From positions 1-31,434 of IMG/VR virus record IMGVR_UViG_3300018481_000056: a DNA stretch of 31,434 nucleotides. One strand, given 5' to 3'. Source of the stretch: a virus. Position numbers and translations under genes: made by a program. Under the pieces are notes generated by a model. That model saw only the letters and a program-made list of their open reading frames with translations. It had not been told where the DNA came from and made no database searches. Positions within the stretch are counted from its first letter, which is position 1. Every line of letters begins with the position of its first letter. Shown here in pieces: positions 23,045-28,653 of this stretch.

Positions 23045-23580
23045 GACGCCTCGATCTCGCGGTCGTCGACCACTTCGCCGTCGATGATGTCGTATTCCTC
23101 CACCGGAGGGTCGCGGAGCAAGGTGATTTGGGCGACCCATTCCTCAATCTGGGTTTGGGTGGGGGAGTGCACGATCATTTCGGTGGGGGCGTCGAGGCCG
23201 AACAGTTTGCGGTGGTCGGCGACCAGTTCCCGGCATTTGGAGAGGGCGACGAAACGGTCGGGGGCTTTCTCGTCGACTGCGGTGGGCCAGGCGGAACGCA
23301 GGAGTCGTTCGAGTCTGGCTCCGGCGAGGCGGCGCATCGCGTCTCGGTCGCCGTTGGATTGGAGTTCCTTCTCCAACTGCTTCTCGACGGCGACGAGCGC
23401 CTGTCGTGGGGTGGGGTAGCCGAGGGTCATCGCGATCTCTGCCCAAGTGGCCCCGGCGAGTTTCATCTGGATCGCGGCATGGGTTTTGCGTTGCCGGGCG
23501 CGGGGCGCGTTGTCGACGCCTGCGCCTGGTTTGCGGTCGCTGGCTACGCCGGTCGGGTCGTTGCTGTCCTGCGCTTGCAT
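23041..23580 (-). CDS. Terminase small subunit-like DNA-binding protein
   Basis: A 179-residue protein. After a disordered first 30 residues, 'THAAIQMKLAGATWAEIAMTLGYPTPRQALVAVEKQLEKEL' (about residues 33-73) is a helix-turn-helix. A helical oligomerisation region follows, containing 'DRFVALSKCRELVADHRKLFGLDAPTE'; the 'K-L-x-G-L-D-A-P' end is characteristic of actinophage small terminases. The acidic C-terminus may contact the large subunit. It would recognise the packaging start site. It lies two genes upstream of terL, in the usual order. Confidence 0.8.
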   Translation of the reverse strand: MQAQDSNDPTGVASDRKPGAGVDNAPRARQRKTHAAIQMKLAGATWAEIAMTLGYPTPRQALVAVEKQLEKELQSNGDRDAMRRLAGARLERLLRSAWPTAVDEKAPDRFVALSKCRELVADHRKLFGLDAPTEMIVHSPTQTQIEEWVAQITLLRDPPVEEYDIIDGEVVDDREIEAS

Positions 23581-23589
23581 GATCGGATG

Positions 23590-24207
23590 CTACTCCCGGC
23601 TGTCGTCTGGGTCGTCCCATCCGGCGAGCCGCATCAGGAGCCGGAACCGTTCGGTGTCGCCGCCTGCGGAGTCGGTCATCTGCATGTAGGCGGTGCGCAT
23701 GTGGGGTGGCATCTGGGTGCAGATGACGGGCCAGGTGGTGGGGTCGCGGTGGTCGGGCAGGTGCAGCGGGGTGTCGATGAGTTTGCGCAGGTTCTCGATG
23801 TCGTAGTCGGAGTAGCCGGTGCCGGACAGGGAGTCTTGTTCGATCAGGCGTTCGAGGTTGGCGAGTTCGATCGCGGGGTCACGGACGGCCATTGCGGCGA
23901 TCTTGTTGTCGCCCATCAGGATTCTGAGTGCGTGGATGTCGTCTACGTCGGCGTAGGTGACGGGGATTTCGGTGGCTCCCAGGATTTGGCAGGCGAGGTA
24001 GGTGTGGTTGCCGCGCAAGATGTGGTTGGTTGAGCGTTGGGCGAGGATGGGTCCGTACATCCCGTTGGTTTCGATGGAGGCGCAGATTTCTTCTACGTCA
24101 CCGTTGTTGGGGTTGTCGGGGTGTGGGGTCAGGTTCTCGATCGGTGTCAGGAGCCCGGCCAGGTCGGGGTGGTATTGGACGAGGCCGCTGCGCACCATCT
24201 CGGTCAT
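23590..24207 (-). CDS. ParB-like nuclease-domain protein
   Basis: A 205-residue protein. 'PIENLTPHPDNPNNGDVEEICASIETNGMYGPILA' followed by 'HILRGNHTYLACQILGATEIPVTYADVDD' (residues about 20-95) is the ParB/sulfiredoxin-type fold, with the 'G-x-H-x-[YR]-x-A' nucleotide-binding loop. Phages often carry it next to terminase, possibly for DNA binding or CTP-dependent functions. The C-terminal about 100 residues are helical ('LANLERLIEQDSLSGTGYSDYDIENLRKLI'). Start overlaps the tiny upstream gene as ATGA. A role in partitioning is not implied; no partner ATPase is in view. Confidence 0.85.
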   Translation of the reverse strand: MTEMVRSGLVQYHPDLAGLLTPIENLTPHPDNPNNGDVEEICASIETNGMYGPILAQRSTNHILRGNHTYLACQILGATEIPVTYADVDDIHALRILMGDNKIAAMAVRDPAIELANLERLIEQDSLSGTGYSDYDIENLRKLIDTPLHLPDHRDPTTWPVICTQMPPHMRTAYMQMTDSAGGDTERFRLLMRLAGWDDPDDSRE

Positions 24208-24281
24208 GGTTGGCCTTTCGGGTGGCGAGGAGGATCATCATCGCTTGGGCTGCTCCCGAGGGTTTGCGGTAGGTCACTCAT
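24204..24281 (-). CDS. 25-residue coupled open frame
   Basis: The ATG at 24281 is preceded by AGGAGAG, and the frame (MSDLPQTLGSSPSDDDPPRHPKGQP in pieces: polar, Pro/Asp-rich) ends in an ATGA overlap with the ParB-like gene. The product may matter less than the act of translation, which would deliver ribosomes to the ParB start. It could be a leader peptide. Confidence 0.4.
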   Translation of the reverse strand: MSDLPQTLGSSPSDDDPPRHPKGQP

Positions 24282-24287
24282 CTCTCC

Positions 24288-24488
24288 TCATCTCGCTCCG
24301 CAGTTGCAGGGTTTCACTCGTGCTGGTTTGACGTGGGCAGGTTTCACATGTGCGGCTTTGACTCCTCGCACCTGCTTCTTGCCACCTTTCTTGATTCTTC
24401 CCTTTTGTGCTTTGGCGTCGGAGACGGCCTTTTTGATGTTGCCGGGCTTCTTGGTGCAGCAGGGCACCTTGGGCACACTTTTCGGCAT
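24288..24488 (-). CDS. Small basic protein with HVKPA repeats
   Basis: A 66-residue protein; the ATG at 24488 overlaps the upstream stop as TGATG. It begins MPKSVPKVPCCTKKPGNIKK, is rich in Lys throughout (KAQKGRIKKGGKKQVRG), and has tandem VKAAHVKPAHVKPARVKP repeats before a CNCG end. The composition resembles histone H1-like tails and suggests nucleic acid binding. The Cys pairs at both ends may bind metal. Function unknown. Confidence 0.7.
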   Translation of the reverse strand: MPKSVPKVPCCTKKPGNIKKAVSDAKAQKGRIKKGGKKQVRGVKAAHVKPAHVKPARVKPCNCGAR

Positions 24489-24676
24489 CAGGTCTCCAGG
24501 TAGCGCTGATAGTCGGGGGGTACGGCGACCCCGTGCATCACCAGATGTAACGCACAGTATTTGTGGATGCCGTCGTGGGGGTGGACACCGAGGGCACCGC
24601 AGCGGTTGCAACTGACGGCGTACATCCGCATGTCGTCGCCGAGGGGGACGGCTGAGACGTTGATCTGGTCGGTCAT
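24488..24676 (-). CDS. 62-residue zinc-ribbon-like protein
   Basis: Start ATG at 24676 in an ATGA overlap; a longer upstream frame is spurious because it covers two other coupled genes. 'YAVSCNRCGALGVHPHDGIHKYCALHLVMHG' gives CxxC, then His and C-x-x-H ligands, consistent with one zinc site. The N-terminus (MTDQINVSAVPLGDDMRM) is a short strand pair. Function not recognised. Confidence 0.7.
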   Translation of the reverse strand: MTDQINVSAVPLGDDMRMYAVSCNRCGALGVHPHDGIHKYCALHLVMHGVAVPPDYQRYLET

Positions 24677-24867
24677 AGCGTCTGGTCCGAGAACTCGATT
24701 TTGAGTTGGATGACGCCGCCCAGCATTTCTTCGGTGCTGGTGACGACGTTCTCGGCGTTCTGCATCGAGGTGAGCACTTCGCTGGTGAGGATGATCTCGT
24801 TGTTGTCGGCGAGCAGGTTGACGTGGTATCCGGCTGGGGTTCGGATGATCTGCCATTGCGCGCTCAT
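24673..24867 (-). CDS. DUF1508 / YegP-like small protein
   Basis: A 64-residue protein from the ATG at 24867 (ATGA overlap with the preceding gene). 'WQIIRTPAGYHVNLLADNNEIILTSEVLTSMQNAENVVTS' follows the DUF1508 repeat pattern: a strand, 'N-[GN]-[EQ]-x-[IL]-x-x-S-E-x-[YL]-x-[ST]-x-x-x-[AC]-x-x-x-[IV]'. YegP-like domains are small alpha/beta folds of poorly defined function. The match is by eye but specific. Confidence 0.7.
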   Translation of the reverse strand: MSAQWQIIRTPAGYHVNLLADNNEIILTSEVLTSMQNAENVVTSTEEMLGGVIQLKIEFSDQTL

Positions 24868-25229
24868 GTGGTCCCCTGTACGTGGTCTCGACGGTGGTCG
24901 CACTTGGTGCAGACATCACTGATGCCCATCGCGGATTTCTTGTAGTGATGATCGCAGACGACCTTCTCGGCTGCGGCTCGATCGCTGGCGAGCACCTTCT
25001 TGTTGCCCTCGATGTTTCCGATGATCGCCGGGTCTGGCTTGATGGGTGGCACGGGGATCGCCTGCCCGACCGGGGGTGGGGTGGCGGGTGCGGTGGGGAC
25101 GACCTCGGTTTCGCCGAACATGAGGCGGCGGGCAACGGCAGCGATCGGTTCCTGGCCGAGTCGGTTGCTGAGGAGGACTTGGTGTTCCTCCTCGGTGATC
25201 CGTACCTCTAGTCGGCGGCTGTAGTACAT
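24864..25229 (-). CDS. RHH-type N-terminus with zinc-binding C-terminus
   Basis: A 121-residue protein. Residues 1-40 (SRRLEVRITEEEHQVLLSN, then AAVARRLMFGE) look like a strand plus two helices of a ribbon-helix-helix domain. Residues 41-70 are a Pro-rich linker. The C-terminus holds C92-D-H-H, C107 and C110 with His 112/116, which would make one zinc site. No ribosome site is visible before the ATG at 25229. A TACACT hexamer 8 nt upstream of the ATG could support leaderless expression. It may be a DNA-binding regulator. Confidence 0.65.
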   Translation of the reverse strand: MYYSRRLEVRITEEEHQVLLSNRLGQEPIAAVARRLMFGETEVVPTAPATPPPVGQAIPVPPIKPDPAIIGNIEGNKKVLASDRAAAEKVVCDHHYKKSAMGISDVCTKCDHRRDHVQGTT

Positions 25230-25271
25230 GTACGGGAGTGTAGTACAGAATGTGTGACACCGCTATACCCT

Positions 25272-25298
25272 CCGCCACACTCAAGCGTGGTGGTTTTT
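25272..25298 (+). terminator. Plus-strand intrinsic terminator
   Basis: CCGCCAC (25272-25278) / GTGGTGG (25287-25293) forms a 7-bp stem with one G-U pair and an 8-nt loop, followed by TTTTT. It works only on the plus strand, where no annotated gene precedes it. It would stop antisense transcripts entering the divergent control region. Confidence 0.5.
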
Positions 25299-25473
25299 AC
25301 TCCCGAGCGGCATCTTTGCGCTCCGCCCGCATCGCCTGCCTGACCATGATCCGGATGAAGTTCGAGCGGTCCAGGCTCGTCCGATGGGCGTCGATCCACC
25401 GCGTCTCCTCCTCAGAGAAGCGCACCGAAACAACATGTGGTCTCCCACCGGACACGGACGGGGGTCTAGCCAT
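25297..25473 (-). CDS. Ribbon-helix-helix regulator
   Basis: A 58-residue protein from the ATG at 25473 (an ATG at 25479 is 2 codons earlier). 'RPHVVSVRFSEEETRWIDAHRTSLDRSNFIRIMVRQAMRAER' is a good CopG/Arc-type RHH: an N-terminal strand VVSVRF, then helix EETRWIDAHR, a 'S-x-x-[ND]-F-[IV]-R' turn and a second helix. These proteins are DNA-binding dimers, often autorepressors. It is the first gene of the minus-strand operon, placed at the divergent control region. Two GTATAC sites 27 bp apart lie just upstream, one overlapping the probable -10 box. The transcript is probably leaderless. Confidence 0.8.
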   Translation of the reverse strand: MARPPSVSGGRPHVVSVRFSEEETRWIDAHRTSLDRSNFIRIMVRQAMRAERKDAARE

Positions 25474-25481
25474 AGCCATAC

Positions 25482-25515
25482 AGTATACGAAATAGAACCC
25501 GGACATACGGTATAC
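25482..25515 (-). promoter_or_regulatory. Late-side -10 box with paired GTATAC sites
   Basis: On the minus strand TATACT (25487-25482) is a 5/6 match to the -10 consensus and lies 8 nt before the ATG at 25473, predicting a leaderless mRNA. GTATAC occurs at 25483-25488 and again at 25510-25515, 27 bp (about 2.5 helical turns) apart. The first lies inside the -10, the layout of an autoregulatory operator for the adjacent RHH protein. The -35 is not clear. Confidence 0.5.
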
Positions 25516-25551
25516 GGAACCCCCCGAATTTGGGATATACCCACAGAACCG

Positions 25552-25580
25552 ACTAGCGCTAGTTCGCGCGCCCGCGCGGG
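25552..25580. repeat. Palindrome cluster in the divergent control region
   Basis: ACTAGCGCTAGT (25552-25563) is a perfect 12-bp palindrome, followed by a CG-alternating tract and CCCGCGCGGG (25571-25580), another perfect palindrome. They lie between the divergent promoters and may be operators. Confidence 0.6.
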
Positions 25581-25608
25581 GGAGTCGGGTGTGATGGGGG
25601 TCACATTC

Positions 25609-25623
25609 TTTAGTGCCACTAAA
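25609..25623. promoter_or_regulatory. Palindrome copy 6 (divergent control region)
   Basis: TTTAGTGCCACTAAA, a perfect 7-1-7 inverted repeat ending 13 bp before the -35 box of early promoter P1. Confidence 0.9.
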
Positions 25624-25636
25624 AACCCCGTTCAGG

Positions 25637-25665
25637 TTGAGTCAGTGTGTGATGTGTGGTTTAAT
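25637..25665 (+). promoter_or_regulatory. Early promoter P1
   Basis: TTGAGT (25637-25642), a 17-bp spacer, and TTTAAT (25660-25665). The spacer CAGTGTGTGATGTGTGG is shared in pattern with P2 and P3. Transcription should start near 25672, and the first bases GTAGTGGTTGA (25670-25680) are identical to those after P2. It drives the first plus-strand gene. Confidence 0.75.
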
Positions 25666-25703
25666 TGACGTAGTGGTTGAGGGAATGGCCCACAACACTG
25701 ACA

Positions 25704-25720
25704 GCGCGCATTAGGCGCGC
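25704..25720 (+). promoter_or_regulatory. 5' UTR hairpin of the first early gene
   Basis: GCGCGC-ATTAG-GCGCGC, a perfect 6-bp all-GC stem with a 5-nt loop, 16 nt before the ATG at 25737. It lies in the leader transcribed from P1 and could affect mRNA stability or ribosome access. Confidence 0.5.
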
Positions 25721-25736
25721 GGATTGGATTCACATC

Positions 25737-26528
25737 ATGGCAAGCACTACCCGTACCCGTAAGGCTGTCGCGCCGGTCAAGGCGGAAGTCTCGGAAGCGA
25801 TCGTGGAAGTGGCCGCACCTAGCGTTCACGTAACCAAGGATCGCGCGCTGGAAGTCATCGACAACGCGACAGTGGAAGCGCTCGACGCGTTCTTTGCGGA
25901 CGCTGCCAGCGACATCGGCAACGCCACGACCGTCGAGAACATGGCGGCAGGCGCTGCCCGTAGCGCTGGCGCCTACGCTTATCACGTCGCCAGCACGCTC
26001 GACGAGATCGGCAAGGATAAGCGCTACGCGTCACAAGACGCTTTCGGCAAGGCTATGGGCAAGTCAGGCTCGACGGTCACACTCTGGAAGCGCCTAGCGC
26101 GCGCGTTCTTTGTGGCCGACATCGCGCCCGATTCGCCACTGGCAGCGGTCCTCAGTAACAACGCTGCCGCGAATCATGGCGACATCGCCGACGCGATCAT
26201 GTCGAAAGATGTGAGCGCCGACAGCATCGCCGCCGCTGTCGCGGAAGTGTGGCAGCAGGATCAGCACGGCGTGTGGCGCAACGTGGAAGCCGAGCGCGCG
26301 GCGCTGGAACGCGCGAACCGTCCGGCATCGGAAGCGGCAACGATGCGCGTAGACAAGGCGCTGGAAGCGCTGACATCGGCGCTGAAAGCACAGCCGGAGG
26401 CTGTGTGGCTGGATGCGCAATTGCGGAAGGTTGAGGCGCTCGTTGTAACCGAACGGAAGCGCCACGCCACGCGCGTCGAGTCGGAAGCGGCCGAGTCACA
26501 GCCGGGCGCGCCTGCCACTGGCGAGTGA
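25737..26528 (+). CDS. First early protein, putative DNA-binding, helical
   Basis: A 263-residue protein from the ATG at 25737; the upstream in-frame ATG at 25677 would lie almost at the P1 start site. The N-terminus is Ala/Thr/Lys-rich. 'SQDAFGKAMGKSGSTVTLWKRLARA' (about residues 100-125) resembles a helix-turn-helix, with S-G-S-T-V-T-L-W-K-R as the recognition helix. The rest is helical, Ala-rich and probably coiled. Codon use differs from the late genes: Glu is GAA 12 times against 8 GAG, and GCGC is very frequent. No ribosome site is strong. It is the first gene expressed from P1, so a regulatory or host-takeover role is plausible but unproven. Confidence 0.8.
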   Translation: MASTTRTRKAVAPVKAEVSEAIVEVAAPSVHVTKDRALEVIDNATVEALDAFFADAASDIGNATTVENMAAGAARSAGAYAYHVASTLDEIGKDKRYASQDAFGKAMGKSGSTVTLWKRLARAFFVADIAPDSPLAAVLSNNAAANHGDIADAIMSKDVSADSIAAAVAEVWQQDQHGVWRNVEAERAALERANRPASEAATMRVDKALEALTSALKAQPEAVWLDAQLRKVEALVVTERKRHATRVESEAAESQPGAPATGE

Positions 26529-26541
26529 CACGCTAGGTGAT

Positions 26542-26567
26542 CCTCCCCCGGCCACGACCGGGGGAGG
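26542..26567 (+). terminator. Strong GC hairpin after first early gene
   Basis: CCTCCCCCGG (26542-26551) / CCGGGGGAGG (26558-26567), a perfect 10-bp stem with loop CCACGA, 13 nt after the stop. There is no T-run, so it may act as a pause or mRNA 3'-end protector. A second small hairpin, TGTTGC-GCTCG-GCAACA, follows at 26577-26593. Confidence 0.65.
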
Positions 26568-26603
26568 GTTGCCTAGTGTTGCGCTCGGCAACACGCGCCA
26601 CAA

Positions 26604-26618
26604 TTTAGTGGCACTAAA
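26604..26618. promoter_or_regulatory. Palindrome copy 7 (early gene leader)
   Basis: TTTAGTGGCACTAAA, 17 nt before the ATG at 26636. It is followed by GC and the shared leader GAAAGGCATCCC. Confidence 0.95.
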
Positions 26619-26620
26619 GC

Positions 26621-26632
26621 GAAAGGCATCCC
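26621..26632 (+). promoter_or_regulatory. Shared leader / ribosome site, copy A
   Basis: GAAAGGCATCCC, 3 nt before the ATG at 26636. GAAAGG can pair with the CUUUC of the 16S rRNA 3' end. It is exactly complementary to 29365-29376. Confidence 0.85.
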
Positions 26633-26635
26633 GCC

Positions 26636-26965
26636 ATGATTCACCTGCACACGCCGACATCAGCGCGCCCGGTCTGCGGCGCTCCTATCCCGGCTGATCG
26701 GATGCGCGACCTGACAGCGTACCGATCCGACATCACCTGCCCGGACTGTCTCGACAGTCTCGCGCCCGACATGCCTGCCGCGCGTAAGGCGCAACGCGAT
26801 AATCCGATGTCAGGCATCGACCTGTCGCCGCGCGTCACGCCACGCCATCGGCGCGCGATCTGCTGCGCATTCTGCGCTGAACCGGATTCGCTCGGCACGG
26901 TCACGAATCCATCCATCAGCATCGGCGAGCACGTCGCCGACTACGCGCCACTGATCCGGCCATGA
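26636..26965 (+). CDS. Cys-containing early protein
   Basis: A 109-residue protein with palindrome and shared leader directly upstream. Cysteine groups are C14 (PVCGAPI), C35/C38 (ITCPDCLDS) and C76-C77/C80 (AICCAFCAE). They suggest one or two zinc sites. The sequence between is rich in Arg and Pro with no hydrophobic span. The stop overlaps the next gene as ATGA. No family recognised; small zinc proteins in early phage regions often bind host proteins or nucleic acid. Confidence 0.8.
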   Translation: MIHLHTPTSARPVCGAPIPADRMRDLTAYRSDITCPDCLDSLAPDMPAARKAQRDNPMSGIDLSPRVTPRHRRAICCAFCAEPDSLGTVTNPSISIGEHVADYAPLIRP

Positions 26966-27099
26966 CGCGCGCACGGCTGGCGGCTGTCGTCCTGACAGCC
27001 GTCGCCGTGCTGGCGCTGATCGCGCTGGCACGGATGCCCGAGGCTTGCCCCGACACCGGGCGTGCCACACCCTGCCACACTGACGGGTCGCGTAGGTGA
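26962..27099 (+). CDS. 45-residue membrane-anchored or exported peptide
   Basis: ATGA overlap with the preceding gene. A basic start (MTRARL) is followed by one hydrophobic span (AAVVLTAVAVLALIALA) and a polar tail with two Cys (EACPDTGRATPCHTDGSRR), which could form a disulphide outside the cell. It reads as an N-in, C-out membrane peptide. Function unknown; superinfection-related roles are known for such peptides but are only a guess here. Confidence 0.65.
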   Translation: MTRARLAAVVLTAVAVLALIALARMPEACPDTGRATPCHTDGSRR

Positions 27100-27141
27100 T
27101 TGTCAGTCAACCATCGGCCAATCACCCTACGTCATGGTTAG

Positions 27142-27170
27142 TTGACTTAGTGTGGTAAGTGTAGTATTAT
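27142..27170 (+). promoter_or_regulatory. Early promoter P2
   Basis: TTGACT (27142-27147), a 17-bp spacer TAGTGTGGTAAGTGTAG, and TATTAT (27165-27170). The start is expected near 27177, followed by the same GTAGTGGTTGA (27175-27185) as after P1. Over 49 bp, P1 and P2 agree at about 36 positions. Confidence 0.85.
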
Positions 27171-27222
27171 TGTAGTAGTGGTTGAAGTTTGCCACTGATT
27201 CACCCCCATCCCAGCGCCACTC

Positions 27223-27237
27223 TTTAGTGGCACTAAA
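27223..27237. promoter_or_regulatory. Palindrome copy 8 (early gene leader)
   Basis: TTTAGTGGCACTAAA, 14 nt before the ATG at 27252 and about 45 nt into the P2 transcript. It is followed by AC and the shared leader. Confidence 0.95.
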
Positions 27238-27239
27238 AC

Positions 27240-27251
27240 GAAAGGCATCCC
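27240..27251 (+). promoter_or_regulatory. Shared leader / ribosome site, copy B
   Basis: GAAAGGCATCCC directly abutting the ATG at 27252. It is exactly complementary to 29365-29376. Confidence 0.85.
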
Positions 27252-27524
27252 ATGTCCAAGGAAGTAACGGTCGCTCGGCTCCCCGAGTGTGACCTCTGCA
27301 ACTACGGCAAGGCGAACGGAGTTCAGGACGTAGTGCGCACGGCCACGGTCGATGGCCGGATGCGCACCGGCTCATGGGCCAACATGTGCGACCCGCACTG
27401 GCGCGACTACGGCGTCGGCAGGCTCGGCACTGGCTACGGCCAACGGCTCCGGCTGTCGACCGAACGGCTGACGCATACCGTGCGCGAGGCGAACCATCAC
27501 AGCATCCAGCACGGTCCCGCCTGA
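27252..27524 (+). CDS. Zinc-finger-like early protein
   Basis: A 90-residue protein, first gene after P2. 'LPECDLCNYGKANGVQDVVRTATVDGRMRTGSWANMCDPHW' gives CxxC (residues 13, 16) and C-x-x-H (about residues 46, 49), a clean single zinc site of the type found in many small phage proteins. The C-terminal half is Arg/His-rich (GQRLRLSTERLTHTVREANHHSIQ) and may bind nucleic acid. It carries the palindrome-plus-leader module. Function unknown. Confidence 0.8.
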   Translation: MSKEVTVARLPECDLCNYGKANGVQDVVRTATVDGRMRTGSWANMCDPHWRDYGVGRLGTGYGQRLRLSTERLTHTVREANHHSIQHGPA

Positions 27525-27540
27525 TCCGGTCCCAACGCTG

Positions 27541-27581
27541 CCAGCCCATCCCTCCCCCTACCCCCGTTGGGGATGGGCTGG
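27541..27581 (+). terminator. Strong hairpin downstream of zinc-finger gene
   Basis: CCAGCCCATCCC (27541-27552) / GGGATGGGCTGG (27570-27581) is a perfect 12-bp stem with a 17-nt C-rich loop, 16 nt after the stop. There is no T-run. A GAGCCGACCGGCTC inverted repeat follows at 27586-27599. It probably ends or protects the P2 message. Confidence 0.65.
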
Positions 27582-27619
27582 TGTCGAGCCGACCGGCTCA
27601 CCAACACACGACAGTGCCC

Positions 27620-27634
27620 TTTAGTGGCACTAAA
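27620..27634. promoter_or_regulatory. Palindrome copy 9 (early gene leader)
   Basis: TTTAGTGGCACTAAA, directly followed by the shared leader and the ATG at 27648. Confidence 0.95.
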
Positions 27635-27648
27635 GAAAGGCATCCCAA
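27635..27648 (+). promoter_or_regulatory. Shared leader / ribosome site, copy C
   Basis: GAAAGGCATCCCAA, ending on the A of the ATG at 27648. Together with the preceding A it gives AGAAAGG, a good match to the anti-anti-SD. All 14 bases are complementary to 29363-29376, the longest match in the window. Confidence 0.85.
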
Positions 27649-28064
27649 TGTTCAAGCGAATCACTCTCGCCCTCCTGGCGGGCGCTCTGCTGTCTCTGCT
27701 ACTGGTCGCCACGCCTGCCAGCGCTCAACAGCCCTACGGTGGCTGCAAGGAAGCGCGTCTCTACTCGCAGTCCGATGGCGCGGCATGGTGCCGTGCGCAT
27801 GGCTGGATCGTCCGACCGCGCGCCCTGGTCGGACCAGTCGGGCACATCTACTACATGGACCTGCGACCCTGCCACTACGAGGACGGGTCGCGTCCCGGTG
27901 ACCGTCAACAGCGGCACTGTTTCTGGAACGCTGGCACGATGGGCAATCGTCGGGGTCACTCGTTCATCCTTGACCAGACCAGAGCACGGATCGTGGTCAC
28001 CTACCTTGGCAGCCGACAGCACCGAGGCTGGGCGCAGTACATCACTGCGGGGAGCGTCCGATGA
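27648..28064 (+). CDS. Secreted protein with signal peptide
   Basis: A 138-residue protein from the ATG at 27648, chosen for the palindrome-leader module just upstream. The signal peptide is clear: MFKR, a Leu/Ala core, then ATPASA with cleavage expected after residue 26 (ASA-QQ). The mature part of about 112 residues has four Cys (33, 48, 75, 91), enough for two disulphides, and many Arg, Gly and aromatic residues (HIYYMDLRPCHYEDG, HCFWNAGTMGNRRGHSF). No catalytic motif is recognised. An exported early phage protein could alter the cell surface, for example to block superinfection; this is inference. The stop overlaps the next gene as ATGA. Confidence 0.85.
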   Translation: MFKRITLALLAGALLSLLLVATPASAQQPYGGCKEARLYSQSDGAAWCRAHGWIVRPRALVGPVGHIYYMDLRPCHYEDGSRPGDRQQRHCFWNAGTMGNRRGHSFILDQTRARIVVTYLGSRQHRGWAQYITAGSVR

Positions 28065-28420
28065 GCACACGCAAGGAAGGGTCGGCGAACAGCCGACCCT
28101 TCCCCTACCCTGGCTGCCCCGACTGCGGCTGGCAGTACCCGTCCACCACCATCGCTGCGTGGAACGCTGGCGAACTGTCTTTAGTGGACACTAATCCGAC
28201 TCACCTCTGCGGCGTGGACCTATGTCCTGCGTGCGGTGACACCATCGACCATTGCCAGGGTCACGGATTCATCGGCGACCCCGACAAGGCGCGCGTGCTG
28301 GTCGCTCATTACGACCGGGACGAGCACGACGGATGCCACCACCGAGGCTGCCCGATCGCGGCTGCGGCACTGGCCGAGTCGATGCGCCAGCATCCAGCGG
28401 GGCGGGGGGCGCGCCGATGA
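28061..28420 (+). CDS. Zinc-ribbon early protein
   Basis: A 119-residue protein. Cysteine pairs CPDC (about residues 19-22) and CPAC (about residues 55-58), plus CGVDLC, CQGHGF and CHHRGC later, indicate two or three metal sites. The opening 'RPFPYPGCPDCGWQYPSTTIAAWNAGEL' resembles a Lar- or restriction-alleviation-type zinc ribbon ('CP-x-CG...W N'). Palindrome copy 10 lies inside as Leu-Val-Asp-Thr-Asn. The ATGA overlap couples it to the secreted protein gene. Confidence 0.8.
   Translation: MSTRKEGSANSRPFPYPGCPDCGWQYPSTTIAAWNAGELSLVDTNPTHLCGVDLCPACGDTIDHCQGHGFIGDPDKARVLVAHYDRDEHDGCHHRGCPIAAAALAESMRQHPAGRGARR
28180..28195. promoter_or_regulatory. Palindrome copy 10 (inside zinc-ribbon gene)
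   Basis: TTTAGTGGACACTAAT, 7-2-7 with the last base mismatched. It is read in frame as TTA-GTG-GAC-ACT-AAT. Confidence 0.75.
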
Positions 28421-28653
28421 GCGCCCAGCGGGTGCCACCCCCACCGTGGGGAAGTGCGCCGCCCACAAATTGGTCAATGAACCCACCCCCGAAGCGGTCG
28501 AGGTGGACTCCCAAGGCAAGGGCCGCGCTGGCCCTGTGTCTCACCCTCAGCGTGCTGTGGGTAACCATGATCGTCATCGTGTCGGCGCTGCCGGAGAAGT
28601 CAGCGGAGCAGCAGCGACACGAGTTCTACGAGGAGTATTTCGATGGTGAGTAG
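28417..28653 (+). CDS. 78-residue single-span membrane protein
   Basis: ATGA overlap with the preceding gene. A Pro/Trp-rich N-terminal part (PPPPWGSAPPTNWSMNPPPKRSRW) precedes one membrane span at about residues 35-57 (AALALCLTLSVLWVTMIVIVSAL). The acidic C-terminus ends EQQRHEFYEEYFDGE. Orientation is probably N-in by the KRSRWTPKAR cluster. Function unknown. The 3' end overlaps the next gene by 11 bp. Confidence 0.75.
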   Translation: MSAQRVPPPPWGSAPPTNWSMNPPPKRSRWTPKARAALALCLTLSVLWVTMIVIVSALPEKSAEQQRHEFYEEYFDGE

